From assembly GCA_021437785.1 (NCBI GenBank), contig JAILYB010000215.1, positions 682,001 to 746,000 of the forward strand: a stretch of DNA of 64,000 bases. The letters are read 5' to 3'. The translations under genes were made by a program, and so were the position numbers. Origin of the DNA: Rhodomyrtus psidioides (lineage: Eukaryota; Streptophyta; Magnoliopsida; Myrtales; Myrtaceae). This document shows positions 44,860 to 58,324 of the stretch, in pieces. Position 1 is the stretch's first letter. Every line of letters begins with the position of its first letter. Under the pieces are notes generated by a model, which searched no databases, was not told where the DNA came from, and was given only the letters and a program-made list of their open reading frames with translations.

Positions 44860-45355
44860 AAAGGGGTCTCATGACGAGCCACGTCCGATGAGACTGCCTG
44901 ATTTTTGAAAAGAGGTCTCATGACGAGGGTTCTCCACGTCCGATGAGATTGCCTGATTTTCGAAAAGGGGTCTCATGACGAAGGTTCTCCACGTCCGATG
45001 AGACTGATTGAATTTTGAAAAAGGGGTCTCATGACGAGGTTCTCCACGTCCGATGAGACTGATTGAATTTTGAAAAGGGGTCTCATGACGAGGGTTCTCC
45101 ACGTCCGATGAGACTGTTTGATATTTTTGAAAAGGGGTCCTAGGACGAGGGTTCTCCACGTCAAGTTAGGACTGCTTGATTTTTGAAAAGGGGTCCTAGG
45201 ACGAGGGTTCTCCACGTCTGCTGGGACTGCTTGATTTTTTTTTTTTTTGTTGAGAAGGGGTCTCATGACGAGGGTTCTCCACGTCCGATGAGACTGCCTG
45301 ATTTTTGAAAAGGGGTCTCATGACGAGGGTTCTCCACGTCCGATGAGACTGTTTC
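44860..45355. repeat. About 58-bp tandem repeats, element 3
   Basis: About nine units containing GGGGTCTCATGACGAG and TCTCCACGTCCGATGAGACT. Element 1 has only two. Confidence 0.85.
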
Positions 45356-48300
45356 TTTTAAAAGGGTTTTTCTTCCCCCCCCCCTTTTTTTAGAGATCCC
45401 GAAGTTTGTCGGGAATTCAGTTTTGAAGCAATGAAAGATTTTATTTTGACAAAGCTTCACTTGAGTCTGCTGAGCCGACATTCTGAGAGCTGGGTTCTCC
45501 AGGTATCCTGTAGAAAGTTCAAACCTGAAAGATTTTTCTTCACCAAGAAAATGTTAATAATCTTTGGGAAGACAATAATTGTCTAATTGACAAAATTTTA
45601 TGACTTAAGTTTTAGTCATGAAATGTGCATTTTGATGCTGGAGGTTATCCAAAGCATTCTTACAACATGCAAATGTGATCACAAATTCCTTGCGTGGAAA
45701 ATTTTGATCAACAGTTTGAAGATTCCAAAAAGAATTTGTTCAAAACATCAATTGGAATATTTCTCGACAAGGAGGCCATCTCATCTGTTTTGAGGTAATG
45801 ATTTTTATAGGGGATGTACTTAATTCCCTACTGACCTGTGCCTAGGTTTTAGGCTCATTCGCAGCGCATACATTTTGATCGGTCGGGAGGTCTTCCACGG
45901 GACCGTAATGTTGGGCTTGGATATTGGTTTTCAAAGGGGGGGACTCACTTTTGAGTCGGGGCCATTGAATGAAAGTCTTCACCATTTGCTCCGGGTTTAC
46001 AAGTCAAGAACCCTGCAAAATGAGAAAGAAATAGTCTTGCTCGTACTTCTTCGAGCTAAGCAATATGTTATCCCAAGTGTCTTAGTCAGAGAAGACTGTT
46101 TTAAGGTTGTAATATTGGTAGGATTGGGGATCGAAAAAGGCTTGTTTTTGGCCCAGAATTCGTGACGGGTTTGACATTGGTGATCATTGCTGATTTGCCT
46201 CCTGTCATTTCCTTTCTGCATCTTTAGTCTTTGAGGTGCACAACCGATTTTGAGGTGTGCACCAGCTCTTTAGAGAGCGTCTCTTGTTGCATTCAGAGAC
46301 CGACTCTCTCTATGTCTTTGTTCTGTGTTTGGCAGCATTTGGGGAGCAGCCCTTTTGGATTTGGCTCATTCAGGGATTTCCTCTTTTCCCATCCGGCTTC
46401 ATTGGGGATCAATCAAACAACTTGCACGAGCATCGGCCTTACTTTTACCAGGCACTTTGCTTTTTCTTAATGCCGTGGATTTTTCTCATTCATTTTTGAA
46501 ATCCCATTTTTTTTTCCTCTTCGTGGGATCGTGTTTGACCTATGATCAAAGGTCTAACAAGGTTAAGCATTAACTTAGGAATTTTTTTTTTGCAAACCTT
46601 AAGTCTTGAACTCCTTCGTTTCTGAAGTGATGCTGCATCCGTCTTGGAATGTGCAATGATCACCAACAGGTTTATGAAATGATTTTGCAGGCTCAACTTG
46701 GCTATGCAAAGGATTCGGTGTGTGGGATAGAGAAATGAATGCTTCTCATCATCCTATGGCACTTGGATTACCATAACACACAAAGATTAATGTTAGTCCG
46801 AGCAAGAAAATTTCTAACCATTTTCTCCTGATGCTGCTGGACTCACCTCCATTTTGCCCCGATGTGGGGTGGTTCTTGACAGGGTTAAGAATGAAAAACG
46901 CCGTTCAAAGGGGTTTATCAACGGCCATCTGTAGTGTTTGGGGATATGAAACGAATGCCTCTGTCGTCCCAACCCATGTAATCGCTGCAAATGGTCCCTA
47001 CCATCGTAGACCCAGATTTTGTTATCTGTCCACTCCACTCCTCTCTCAAGTGTGTGTTGGACATGTTTGGATTAGACTCGCCTCTCTTTTGAGTAAACTT
47101 CCTTTTGAATGATTTGACAAATAATGATATTTGGAAAAATTTACTCCCTTCTTTCCCAAAATTTATCCATTGAGGGGATTTTGTGATGTATCGTGCATGT
47201 TTTATTCATGCTTTGGGCAACCTCCCGATTTAAATCATGAACATCGATGCATTGGATAATTTTCATGACGACTGAAAGGATTTTAACATTCTTTATCTCC
47301 AGCTAACTGGGAAAGGGATACTTACCTACCTGTTGCGGCTGCAGACCCCTGAAAATGTAAGAGAAGCATATCATTGTATATTCACGAATTTTTTTGAAAA
47401 TCGAAACGACACATCCTACCCTCGGTCATGTACCCTAACAAGTAGTACGTGGGATGTAAAAACTTGTTCGTCTCCAAGGCGACTCCCTTGTCAAAAACAA
47501 ACAATAAGTGTCAGTTTGCGTTCCAAAATTAAAGACAAATTGGAACGATACCGCCTTGTTCTTGCTTGGTGTTTTCATTTGAACATAAACGCGCGGCTTG
47601 CAGAAATTGGCCTTCTATATTGTGGCCACGATTCCTCCGTTTGGTTGGCGATGAATCATTCTCGAGGATTTGCCCCAGAGGAAATCCATTTGTGTTTTTG
47701 GGCGCATTTCAGCGTCACTCTTCATAGTTCCTCCACTTGATCAAAGACCCTTCCTTGGAGTGCTGACTCCCAAGGTTAATAATTTTATTCGCCTCCTCAT
47801 TGGCGAGTTCTTTTCTTTTGTGGCTTTTGGCGCCAACGACTTCCTGTTAAATGAGGAAAACTCATGTTAAGCATGGGATTTATGGAGATCAAATTGGAAC
47901 GATACAAAGTTATCGCCTCTAGGTTTGTATCCTGGGGTTTATTTCTGATGCAGATAACTCTGTCATTGCGTCTACGGATTTTGCCAGAGAAGAAACGTCT
48001 TTCTTTGCCCAGGGCAAAATTGATTCGCATGCCCCAGTCATGCCTTAACGCTTTCCGCTTTTGTTGGAGATTTCTAATCCAATCTGAAGGAGTCCACGCA
48101 CCTGCATGTGAAGAAATAGACGTGGGTTTTTTATCTGACTTCATTTGGAATTTCTGAAAAGAGGTACTCCCTCCGAAGTTTCGTCCTTTCGTGCTTTTCG
48201 AGCAATCTGCCCCGGTGAGGCCGGTTTCGCTGTTTGTCCTATTTGGATTTGATGACCCTGGTCTGTTGCACTTTTAGGGGGGGATCATGAGAGTTTGCCC

Positions 48301-49098
48301 CTGGCTGGGCTTCTCGGAGAAAAGGGAGAGACTTGCTCCCACGAGTTTTGCCAATCCTGGTCATCTATGAATTCGTGCTTTTCATTCTATTCAAAGAATG
48401 TATTGATAAAACTTGAGATTTTCTTTTCAAGCATTCTTTTCATAGAGATTTTCAGGTGATGAGAAACTTTTTCAGGTTTTCTCAAAGATTTTGTTCACAA
48501 ATTGAGCCATTAGAACGCTCTTGAAAACATTCAGTCAGACTTATGTTATGAAAAGGGGTACTCCTTGTTTCGTCATTTGGAAGCACTGCCATCTGATTCC
48601 CCTGCTTTTGATCGTCGCTGGAATGGATGGCTCTGCATCGTTTTATTCCCCATTTAGGAGGGAAGCTCCTCCTCGGGAACCTGAGTTATTTAACAACTGC
48701 TATGTATGCTTGGAATGGCATGCTTGAAATGTCACAAAGACGGTTATAAAATAGAGAAAGTTCATGTAATGATAAACTTCCTTGGGAGACGTCTTAAGAA
48801 AAATTGAAAGGGTAGGATGGGAGCTAGCCCTCATATCATTGGGCATCCTCGCATCCCAAAACTTTGCAAACCAGGAGACATGTGGGAAATCAGGTCTCAG
48901 TTTTTTTTTTTTTTTTTTTTTCGTCATTGACCGATTTGTGGCTCCCACACGTCCCCCTTTTTTTGATTTTTGATTTTTGATGATTTTTTTGGTTTTTTTT
49001 TGTTTTTTTAGTATACTTATATTACAATACAACACGTAAGAAAAAGCCCGAGGCACCTAATGTGGATTTAGATGCGTCGAAGAGAGACAGATATCTCT
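45356..49098 (-). other. 3' noncoding region of element 3
   Basis: To about 47565 it aligns with 4046-6290 of element 1. The rest is specific to element 3 and holds poly-T runs near 48900 and no supported ORF. Reverse transcriptase and integrase motifs were looked for and not found. Confidence 0.55.
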
Positions 49099-50622
49099 TT
49101 ACTCCATGGTAGGAGCGTCGCCGTCGAGTGATTTGACAAAATCTCCCAAAGACAAGCTGGTCAAATCAAGTTCCTCCGATGTCGTTTCTATCCCCTCGTC
49201 CTTCGACCATTTGGAATCCTCAGAGAAGAACCGGTCGAACTTGTTGTCGAAGATCACCCCCACGGTTTGGTGATCAGGAAGTGGATTATTTTGCACGTTC
49301 GGCTCTGTTTTGTCGAATTCAAGGATGCAATTATCGATAAGGGCTTGCACCTTGTGCTTCAAAACAATGCAATTGTCTACGTTATGGCCCTTCTCTCCCA
49401 TGTGATAGACACATGACTGGCTTTCATCGTACCCGTTAAATTTCACCGGATTCGGCCTTGGAGGCTCCTTAGCCACTAAGTGCTCCTCTAGTAACATAGG
49501 AAGTAATTTCGATAACGGCCTTGGCAGGGGGGTGAACTGCTTGGGAGGCAACTTCCTCCTTAGTTCATATGGTTTCTGTACCGACATCGACGAGTTTCCT
49601 TGCACCGTACTTGAATTGGAGAACTGCTTAGGGTTGGGTGGGTTTGGTACGAAGGCCACATCAACTTCAGCCTCCTTCTCCCTTCGGGCCGGATATTGGC
49701 GTCTTGTTGCGATTTCTGGTGCTTTCCTTTCCCTCATCGCCCATTCCAGCCTTTCTGCGATTTTTATGAGGTGTACAAATGTTTGACAACCAGATGTGTT
49801 CAGCCTATCGAAATACTCGTAAGGCAACGCTCTCAAGAAAAGGTCGACCAGCTCGTCCTCTGGAATGGACGGTTTGACTTGTGTTGCTAAGGCCCGCCAT
49901 CTTTGAGCGTAGGCACGGATTGCCTCATTCTTCCCTTTTGTGGTCCTCAGCAAATCTTCTCTGGAAGGGGCTGTAGCAGTATTGAACTTATATTGATGTA
50001 AAAAGTCCTCCGCCAGGTCTTCCCATCCATCATAGTCTTCCAAATCTAATTCGATGAACCAAGCCAGAGCAGCACCCGCCAGACTCTCTTGAAATGTGTT
50101 CATCAGCAAGGGAACGTAGTCAGAAAAAAGTGCCATTTTGCGTAGGTAATATTTTAAGTGGGCTCGGGGGCAGCTCGTCCCGTTGTATTTTCTGACGAAA
50201 TCGGGTTCTTTATAGTCTGATGGCGCTTCAATTTTTGCAAATGGTGATATCTTGTCAAATCGAGCCAACTCATACCCTTGGCTGCTTAGGCATTCCTCTA
50301 TCTTCGCTAGCCTCTTTGCGCCTTCTTCGATTTTGCCCGGAGGTTTCTCCTTTTTGTCTTTTTCTAGGTCGATGACTACAGACGCGGCCTTCGGTAGTGC
50401 ATCAGCTGCTAACACGCGATTAACATTCTCGGCCACATTCTCTTCCTGAGTTCGCGCCACATTCGAAGCATTGGGGGGTACGGGCGGAGCATCCTGGCTG
50501 AGGTCATGATTTCTTTCTTGTGCAGCCACCATCATGGCTTTCATTTCTGCTAGCATGGTGGCCATTGACGCCATCTGACCTTCCAAACTATTCACGCGAG
50601 ATCTCAACTCCTCTTGCTCCAT
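49099..50622 (-). CDS. gag: Gag polyprotein of a Tat/Ogre-type retrotransposon
   Basis: A 507-codon ORF from ATG (50622) to TAA. N-terminal heptad region (1-35), an acidic and Pro-rich linker, then the retrotransposon Gag core about 132-300 with KYNGTSCPRAHLKYY, LAGAALAWF, LHQYKFN, AYAQRWR and LFLRALP. A zinc-knuckle variant C404-x2-H-x5-H-x4-C418 (CVYHMGEKGH...) replaces the standard CCHC, as in this lineage. It packages element RNA into cytoplasmic particles. No protease follows. The ORF is intact, so element 3 may provide Gag to relatives such as element 1, while pol must come from elsewhere. The start is the first ATG after stops in the leader, about 690 bases from the primer site. Confidence 0.92.
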   Translation of the reverse strand: MEQEELRSRVNSLEGQMASMATMLAEMKAMMVAAQERNHDLSQDAPPVPPNASNVARTQEENVAENVNRVLAADALPKAASVVIDLEKDKKEKPPGKIEEGAKRLAKIEECLSSQGYELARFDKISPFAKIEAPSDYKEPDFVRKYNGTSCPRAHLKYYLRKMALFSDYVPLLMNTFQESLAGAALAWFIELDLEDYDGWEDLAEDFLHQYKFNTATAPSREDLLRTTKGKNEAIRAYAQRWRALATQVKPSIPEDELVDLFLRALPYEYFDRLNTSGCQTFVHLIKIAERLEWAMRERKAPEIATRRQYPARREKEAEVDVAFVPNPPNPKQFSNSSTVQGNSSMSVQKPYELRRKLPPKQFTPLPRPLSKLLPMLLEEHLVAKEPPRPNPVKFNGYDESQSCVYHMGEKGHNVDNCIVLKHKVQALIDNCILEFDKTEPNVQNNPLPDHQTVGVIFDNKFDRFFSEDSKWSKDEGIETTSEELDLTSLSLGDFVKSLDGDAPTME

Positions 50623-51314
50623 TCTGGCTCGGAGACGAGTTATAATACGAGTTACTCTTGGTTCCGTGATTAAAGCTACCTGCCCTGTGGTAGGTAGAAA
50701 GACGTGTTAGCATATGGAAAAAAGTTATACTGAGTTCAAGGGGTGAAAGGAATGATACTTACAAACCTTTTGAAGGGGGTAAGACATGTCAAACACATCG
50801 ATCATGCGCATGTAAACTTGTGAAGTTTTGACACCTAAATGGTGGGGTTCCTGAGGCTTAAAGGCTCCCACCTCGAGTTCTAGAAAGGGTAGGTTCCATT
50901 GCACAACTATCGTTGCATTGGGACCCAATCCATAGTTCGAAGTGAGCGAAATTAAAAATGGATTACCCCGTGTTTTTCCTCACGGAGGTTCCATTTTCAA
51001 TTCCTTCTATTGTTTGCTTATAGGGGCGCCCGGGGTTTTAGGCGCGGTTGTGTGTGTTCAGGTGTCGTGATCATCACAATGCAAGTCATGCATAACAGTT
51101 TATCAATCAGCGCTTCAAATCACCCACACAACATACATTCATACGCCAACCTGCATAAAATAATGTAAATCACGGACTACACCCCTTATTTCTCCAATCT
51201 GCAAAAACGTTTAACACCTCAAGGATTAAAGTACATACTTCAATTTGAAGAGCGTCTGCATAAAACAATCAACTTTTTAATCGGCTCAAGTCCACTAAAT
51301 GGTTAAGAACCAGT
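50623..51314 (-). other. Leader of element 3
   Basis: From about 50800 it aligns with 13130-13668 of element 1, for example CACCTCGAGTTCTAGAAAG and TATCGTTGCATTGGGAC. The bases between 50623 and 50800 are specific to element 3. Confidence 0.6.
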
Positions 51315-51331
51315 CCCCAGCGGAGTCGCCA
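51315..51331 (-). other. Primer binding site of element 3 (tRNA-Arg)
   Basis: CCCCAGCGGAGTCGCCA, identical to that of element 2, three bases from the LTR. Confidence 0.88.
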
Positions 51332-51334
51332 GTC

Positions 51335-53670
51335 TGTCGCGACCCTCTTGAGATTCGCCGTGGGCTCTCGAGGGCTAATGGACCGTCCAGTCTGGTCGGA
51401 CGCAGGCCTCTCCCAAGGCCCGTTACCCAAATCGCAACGGAGGTATGCGTAGTCGACCTTCAGTGTGGTCTAGTGACATGTGCTAAGTGTGCATGCCATG
51501 GAGTCGCCACCAATCATTTTTTTGGAGGGTATGATTGGACCACCCTATTGAATAGTCGGGAGTTTCTATTCAATTCTACGATAACCAGAGAAATGGGTTC
51601 GGGGACTTAGTTACGTCAACTGTCAGAGTTGACGCCCTTTCGGTACCTAAGTTGATTGAATTTTCTGCAATTTTTCTCAATTTTTTTTTTGAATTTTTCC
51701 TTAGTATTCACTTTTTTTGAATTTTTTTTATTTGATTTTTTTTATTATAAATTTCATGAAAATAAGTCCCAACTGAAACGGTCCCTAACTCGCCACGTGG
51801 CGTCTCGGTGACAATCGAATCATTTTAATTGTTGTAAAATTCGAATTTTATTTCTTTTAATGTTAAAAATATTTTTTTTATTCCGAAAATCATCGGATCA
51901 CGACACGTGGCTCATCTGCAACCATCCAATCTAGCATTTTTTTTTTGTTTTTATAGGACGCAACACAATGCAAAAAAAAAATAATAATAAAGAAGATATT
52001 AAGTCATTATACAACATAAACATAAGCAAAGGAGATGGGATCCGGTGAATTTTACGACGTCGGAGTCCGTCGGTGCTCGTGCAACAATGTGTGGGGGGTA
52101 TAAACCACCAGCAGGAGGCTCGGCCTTCCGATTCTGGGGTAGCACAATATAATTTACAGAAAATAAATAAATAAAACACCTTGGACACCAATAGGAGGCT
52201 TAGCCTTCCGATTCTGGGTCTTTTATGCGAAATATAGAAATGTTATGACATAAAGTAAATACACAGCAAATATTTAGACACCAACAGGAGGCTCGGCCTT
52301 CCGATTCTGGGTCTTTTATGCGAAATATAGAAATGCTATGACATAAAGTAAATACGCAGCAAATATTTAGACACCAACAGGAGGCTCGGCCTTCCGATTC
52401 TGGGTCTTTTATGCGAAATATAGAAATGCTATGACATAAAGTAAATACACAGCAAATATTCAGCAACCTTAAAATTCCAGAACATAGCCTATCATCTTAG
52501 GAAGCCATCACCGAAAATTTCACCTTAAAAGGAGTCCAAATGAGTGAGATATGACCACAATACCTCAATTCGCTCGATTTTCGTCGACTGTTTTTCAAAA
52601 AATCACCATAATTTAACCAGACCTCGAAAATTCACGAAACCAACGGGAAATTGTTAAGGACATCTTAACTTAACCTGTGATGGTCAGAGGGAGGCGCAAA
52701 GGTCGCCGGAAGGGCTGATCGTGGAGGACGACGGCGGCGGCAGAAACTGGTCGTTACAGGGTCAGCAACGACCTTTGCTCATTCAAACGGCTCCATCGGA
52801 CGAATGGCTGGGCCAAATGAGCCTTATAATATATCCCTGGAAAGATAAGACGATAAGCTTTCTATTGGAGGTGGTTTCGCCTCGATCTGATATTGGACGA
52901 CGGAGTTATGATCGGAACAGTGAGATGGTTCGGGAAAGGGAGAGGAGAGAGGAAGAAGAAGAAGAAGAAGAAGAAGAAGAAGAAGAGGAAGAGGAAGAGG
53001 AAGAAGAAGGAGGAGGAGGAGAGAAGGAGAAGAAGAAGAGGAAGAGGAAGAAGAAGGAGGAGGAGGAGAGAAGACGTGCGGATGATGAAGGGGAATAAAT
53101 AGTAATGAAAATAAAATAAAATAATATAATAATAATATAATAATAATATAATAAAATATTAAAAAGTAAAAATAATAATAAAATAATCAAAAGCGAAGAC
53201 AAAATGATTAGTCCCCTTTTCCTTTTAAATGATGATGTTTTCACTCCTTTTCCTTTTAATCATTACTAATATTTTTGCCAAATTCAATTTTATGATGATC
53301 AAAGAACACCTAAAATCAAACCTGAATTTTACTATTTTATGAGGTCAGAAAATGGATAAAATAAAAATAAAAATACTGACTATTTTTATATATTTTTGTG
53401 ACCTCAAATATTATTTTTCTTGATTTTCTTTTTCTTTTTTTCTCTTTTTTTGTATTTTTCGAAAATATATTAAAAAAATGAAAATTATGAAAATAATTTT
53501 TTTGGTCAAAATGGTTCATTTAGTTTGGCTAAGGTCACCAAAATTGATTTTTCAATTTTTAAACTTTTTATGGATTTTCTATGAATTTTCAAAATAAAAA
53601 TAAAAATAATAAATAAATAATAATAATAATAATAATAATAATAAAGTTGATCAAAATTTAGGTGTCAACA
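51335..53670 (-). repeat. LTR of element 3 (5' LTR in element sense), 2336 bp
   Basis: Partner of 41889-44223, with the same 93-bp repeats and purine tract; a one-base insertion (GGCGGCGGCAGAAAC, about 52741) is the clearest difference. Confidence 0.93.
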
Positions 53671-53675
53671 CTCCT
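53671..53675. repeat. Target site duplication CTCCT, right copy
   Basis: Matches 41884-41888, completing element 3. Confidence 0.88.
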
Positions 53676-56600
53676 TAAGTAAATTCATGATTACTTCCAT
53701 AGTAATTCTCTCTCGATTCCATTCGAAAATCTCCAACGATCGTAGTAGTCCATCAACCTTCTAGGTCAAACCTCTTTCTTGTCGGCATGTCTAATACTTG
53801 ACCACAGGTTAGACTAATCCAACCTCCAATCCATTCCATCGATAGTATTGAGGCAAGTCTTGACACACCTTTGTGACATCCCATTAAGCACCATGGTTCT
53901 CCCTTCGAATTTCAATGAGATCATTTCTTTAAGTTTCTCGTCAATATTGGACTCGTACACTCATCCATGGGACTTCAAGGGTTCTATTCTCAACTTCAAA
54001 GTTTCTTTCCCAAGTAGTCGAGAGTCTGGATTTCATCCACGTTCTATTTACTTCCATAACCCCTTAGATATCTGGGTTCGTTCAACCTCTCAATTCCTTT
54101 CTGACCTTCAGGCTTGATGCTTCAGATAGCCATCAAACTAGTCAATTGACAACTTTCAATCTAGAAATTGAATCTCTTATTCCTTGAGGTAAGGTCTGTC
54201 CCTTCATTATCAATTGCACGATGCTCATTTTCCAATTATAAGCATCCGCTACTTAATTCACTTTTCCTAAGCGATATAAGGTATCGCAGTCGTGCCCTTC
54301 AAGCAATATTTTCGTTCCACGTGATCTTTCCTTTAGTTCCCTTTGGGCCAATCAATACTCTCAACTCTTATTGTTCACATACTTGCGAGGTCTTTCTTTA
54401 CACAAGCAACTCTCCTATACCCGTAAGCAATTTCATCCATCAGCATTGCCTCTCATTCAATTCCTCTCGGGAATCTACTACTTTATATTCTTGGGGTAGA
54501 TATAGACTGAAAATCTTCTTCCACCCTTTCCCAAACTTTGTCGCGAGGATATTCGCAAGTCAATTCTAATCATGCACTAGGCGTTCCAACTCATAGGGTC
54601 TTATTGTCACGGCGTATTCGCACAGCCCACTTCAGTTTGCCTTGCTACGCCTCAATCTTCCTTTCTGCGTCACGTCATTATAATTCTCTCGATCCTTTTG
54701 ATCCCAAATGGGAACGCCACTGTCGGCGTAGTCATTAACCTGACTTAAGTCCTCGAAAACTCTTTTCATAATCATTCACCCATGGAATAGCTCTTATGGG
54801 GAATCTTCCCACGACGTCTATAGCAATCCATCAATTCCAAGAAACTTCAATTTCAATAACTTGCACTGACCTTAATCAATTCATCGCTTATTCCATTGCT
54901 CAAGGGCTCCACAGGGATTTCATTCCTCAACAACTCCACGATTAAGGAATCTCACTTTATTAAGCCCAAAGCTCATGCTCTTCACGCTTAGCATACAATG
55001 GGCGCTTACTTAGGATCCATGGGATACTCTCGAAAGCTGTTCATGCTTCTCGTAACTCCTTAAATGAGTCCGATCATCGTCTCTCAAGACGGTAATAATC
55101 AACTCATTTATTCCTTGGATATTCAACCCGACTATTATCAGCTTCTTGCTATCAGATGTCGAATCGTTTAAACTATCCTTCATACCATCCACTTGAGAGC
55201 TCTTACCTTGGCTCTCTGCTCTCATGAGTCCCAACTTCGATCAAGTAGCATTTTGTTCATTTTTGTCACTCTTTCCTCAGGAAACATGGGTGTCTCACCC
55301 GCTGGGTTCCACAACTAGCCAATGCGACCTTATCCCAATTTCATCCATTCAACTGAACATTGACATTATCTTGGAATTCAACATTGTCCACAGGACAGTC
55401 TCTCGGACTTAACTCCTAGAAATCATCCAAGTTCAGCGTCCTCTTTTTTAGTCCAGACGCTCAATCTTAATACCAAGACAGTTACAATTTCCTCTTCCTT
55501 CCACACTAGGGTCACTTACCCTGTGAAGGAAACTATATACTTCAATGGCATTCTTTTACTTCGAATCCACATCGTCCTTCTTATTCCATAGGACGTCAAT
55601 CTTGGAGTCTGCGCTAACAGCGGTGTTTTTATTTCAGGATTCAGATGTCACCACACTTGACATTTTTCTTTTACGGACTCAGCCACTTCAAGTGACATGG
55701 TTCCAAGGAGTCGAGGTTCTTCCTCAATCTCCACACATCCACGCCTTGGATATTCGAATCGATTATATCAAATCACCTTGTGGTCACAATTTAAGTACCA
55801 TTTTTGCTTACTCATCCATTTATTAGAATCACGAGTAGCTATGACTATCAAATCCATTCACTTTCCTTTCCATCAACGGTCGTCTCATGGTCCAATCGTC
55901 CTTAAGAACAACGCCCTATTCTTTAGAGGACAACAACTTATAACCTCATTTCCAGTGGTTCCAGTTCAATCTCAATCAATCTCATAGAATCATTAAATCC
56001 ATGTAAACTAGCATGCTGGTTTCTCCTCAACACTTCCCATGACAAGAGAGGCGGGCTACCCATTTCTCTCCATGGGTCTTACGCTCAAGAAATACCCATT
56101 CCTCATAGGTGCATTTCACCATTCATAAGTAGAAATATTCGTACTTATATCTTTTCCAATCATCCACTTCCTTCCTTAGGATCCATTATAGTTCCTCAGA
56201 ATCAAGAATAACAACTAGTCATAAGGCTTCCAAATTCTCAATCCACTCAGGGACTTCGCGTCTCATTCAAGGGGTCCTTAACCACCATTAACACACTTAG
56301 GGAACCTTGAGAACTCTGTCTCAAATCGATCGACCTTTCTCAAGTCCTCGCAAAGTTATTGGATTTCAAACAACCTCTGTTCTCAAACAGCATCAGAAAG
56401 GTACCTCTCGTCAAACAATTCGACAAGGCAATCCAATTAGGTACTATGCCTTCAAGGAAACTCTTCCTTTGGTGACCTTTCACCAATCAACAACAGCCTC
56501 TTAAGGCTAATAATTGCCAGGGTCACTTTCTTTCTTCAGTGTACCCAAAACCTCTAAGGTTTTCTTACCAAGATCCCCAATCTAGAGGAAGGCAATCTCA

Positions 56601-58312
56601 AATTCATTCTCTCCATCGAACTTAGTCAATCTCATCCTAATACATCATTCCACAAGCTTTCCACTGGGCGATTTCCATTTTCTATCGTCTTTCACATGAT
56701 CTCTACCATTTACTTTGCTAGCAATAGCAACTGCAGTCTCAGCGACTAGGGTAACAATGGCAGCTCCTTCTCGAGTCTGCCTACCCATCTATCTTTCTCA
56801 TTTCCATTCAAAGTTCTCACGACCCCTTTAACTCTTGGGTTCCATGTACTTCACAAACTCAAGCCAAAAGCTCCTCTAGTGACCACACTCTGGTCGTTCA
56901 ACCTTATTAGGTTCTCATGGCACTTGAATCACTACAATTCCCTCCTGGAATTAAAGGCTTGAGTCATCTACTCGAGTCTAGCAGTCTCAAGATGCTCATC
57001 TCATCATCTATTATCATCAAACAACCATATGGTGGTTCCTAGGAAACTCTCAACTAATTGCCCATTATCTAAGGATTCCAAATCATTTTTAATCAGCATC
57101 CACTCAATAAGCCAGTCTCAACTAGGCAATTTCTCAACCAATCGCCAATTACTAGGTAAGCCTCTACTAAGCAAAATTCATTTAGGCCAACCTCAGGCAG
57201 CCACTCAAAGCACCATTTCAATGGATCAATCGTTCATGCCTTAAGTTTAGAGGCATCTGCCACTTTAGTATAAACACGACAGGCTATCTCAATTTCAAAA
57301 GCATCAGCCAAGCAACATTCAATAAGAAACTTGCCCAAACAAGCCAAACATACACGTCAATAGTTTCTCTTTTTCAAATACTCATTGCCAAGTACGAAGC
57401 TCTTAGCCATGCCAATTACAGGTGCAATTACAAATGCCATACCACTTTTGAAAAATCACCTTGAGGATCAATCAGTGCAATACACCTCTTAACCAAAATC
57501 AGACTTAACCTGATACCTAGACTCTCTCTTTCAATTTATGATCTGGGTCATTCCTGCCTCCTTACTATCTTAGAAGCCTGCCAGGAGCCGCTCCTTGTCC
57601 CGACCTCTCTGTCCTGGCAATCACTCCTCATGCTCATCAGACCTAGTCTTGCAGGTAGTCTCAAACCATACGTCTACGAAGAGAGTCTCATTCTACACGT
57701 CCCATAACATGCTTCATTACGGTTTATAGGTATCCCATCAACTTGTCTCATACCAAGCGACAGTTTATTAAGTCCGATAGTGATAAGCTCATGCATGTAC
57801 ACTCCTCAACTTTCATTTTAATACCACAAACACATGCACTGCCTGATTGTCCTCATTACTCGTCACATCACATCCGTCTCCAGATCAATTCTTATCCATA
57901 GAAGACTCATAGTCCTCCAAATGAATATCACATCCCATAGATCAATTGCCTATGTTCAACCATATACCTCAAGTTGGGTCGTTGGCAAGCCACAATCATA
58001 ATCATATAATCCAACTGACCCTCTGTTCACAAGCAAATTTCTACTATCCTCAAACACATTTACAACCTCAAAATCCATGCTTACGACTCCTCAATTTTCT
58101 GTTTACTTCTTTATGAACCTCAATCATATCACCGCCCAAGATCCTCAATTAAAATCGATACTAGAACCATTAGAGTACAACACAAGTTCAAGCTTATAAT
58201 CCTCAAAATTCATACATCAATGCCTAACGCTAAAGGTCTCACTATCTAATCGTCCTCAAGTCATTACTCCTTATCACTCCAAATCTCAAACAAATTAGAT
58301 CAAGCTGACCTT
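53676..58312 (-). mobile_element. Internal region of element 4, right part, non-coding
   Basis: Lies between element 3 and the tRNA-Met primer site of element 4. No ORF over about 130 codons and no recognisable gag or pol motif on either strand, so it is either heavily decayed or a large non-coding derivative. 57570-57800 resembles 37690-37930. Confidence 0.5.
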
Positions 58313-58324
58313 GCTCTGATACCA
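58313..58324 (-). other. Primer binding site of element 4 (tRNA-Met-i)
   Basis: GCTCTGATACCA is the complement of the standard TGGTATCAGAGC primer site. It lies 12 bases from the LTR start TGTCACGTCC, a wider gap than usual. Confidence 0.7.

Larger units (their letters stand above)
41889..53670 (-). mobile_element. Intact Tat/Ogre-type LTR element 3 with gag but no pol
   Basis: An 11.8-kb element with LTRs 41889-44223 and 51335-53670, nearly identical, CTCCT duplications, tRNA-Arg primer site (51315-51331) and purine tract beside the left LTR. The interior carries a full gag ORF and no protease, reverse transcriptase or integrase, the layout called TR-GAG-like. It inserted into element 4. 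Confidence 0.93.

Noticed and set aside
53676..58312. Possible gypsy pol in the interior of element 4
   Set aside because: No RT, RNase H, integrase or chromodomain motif could be read in any frame.
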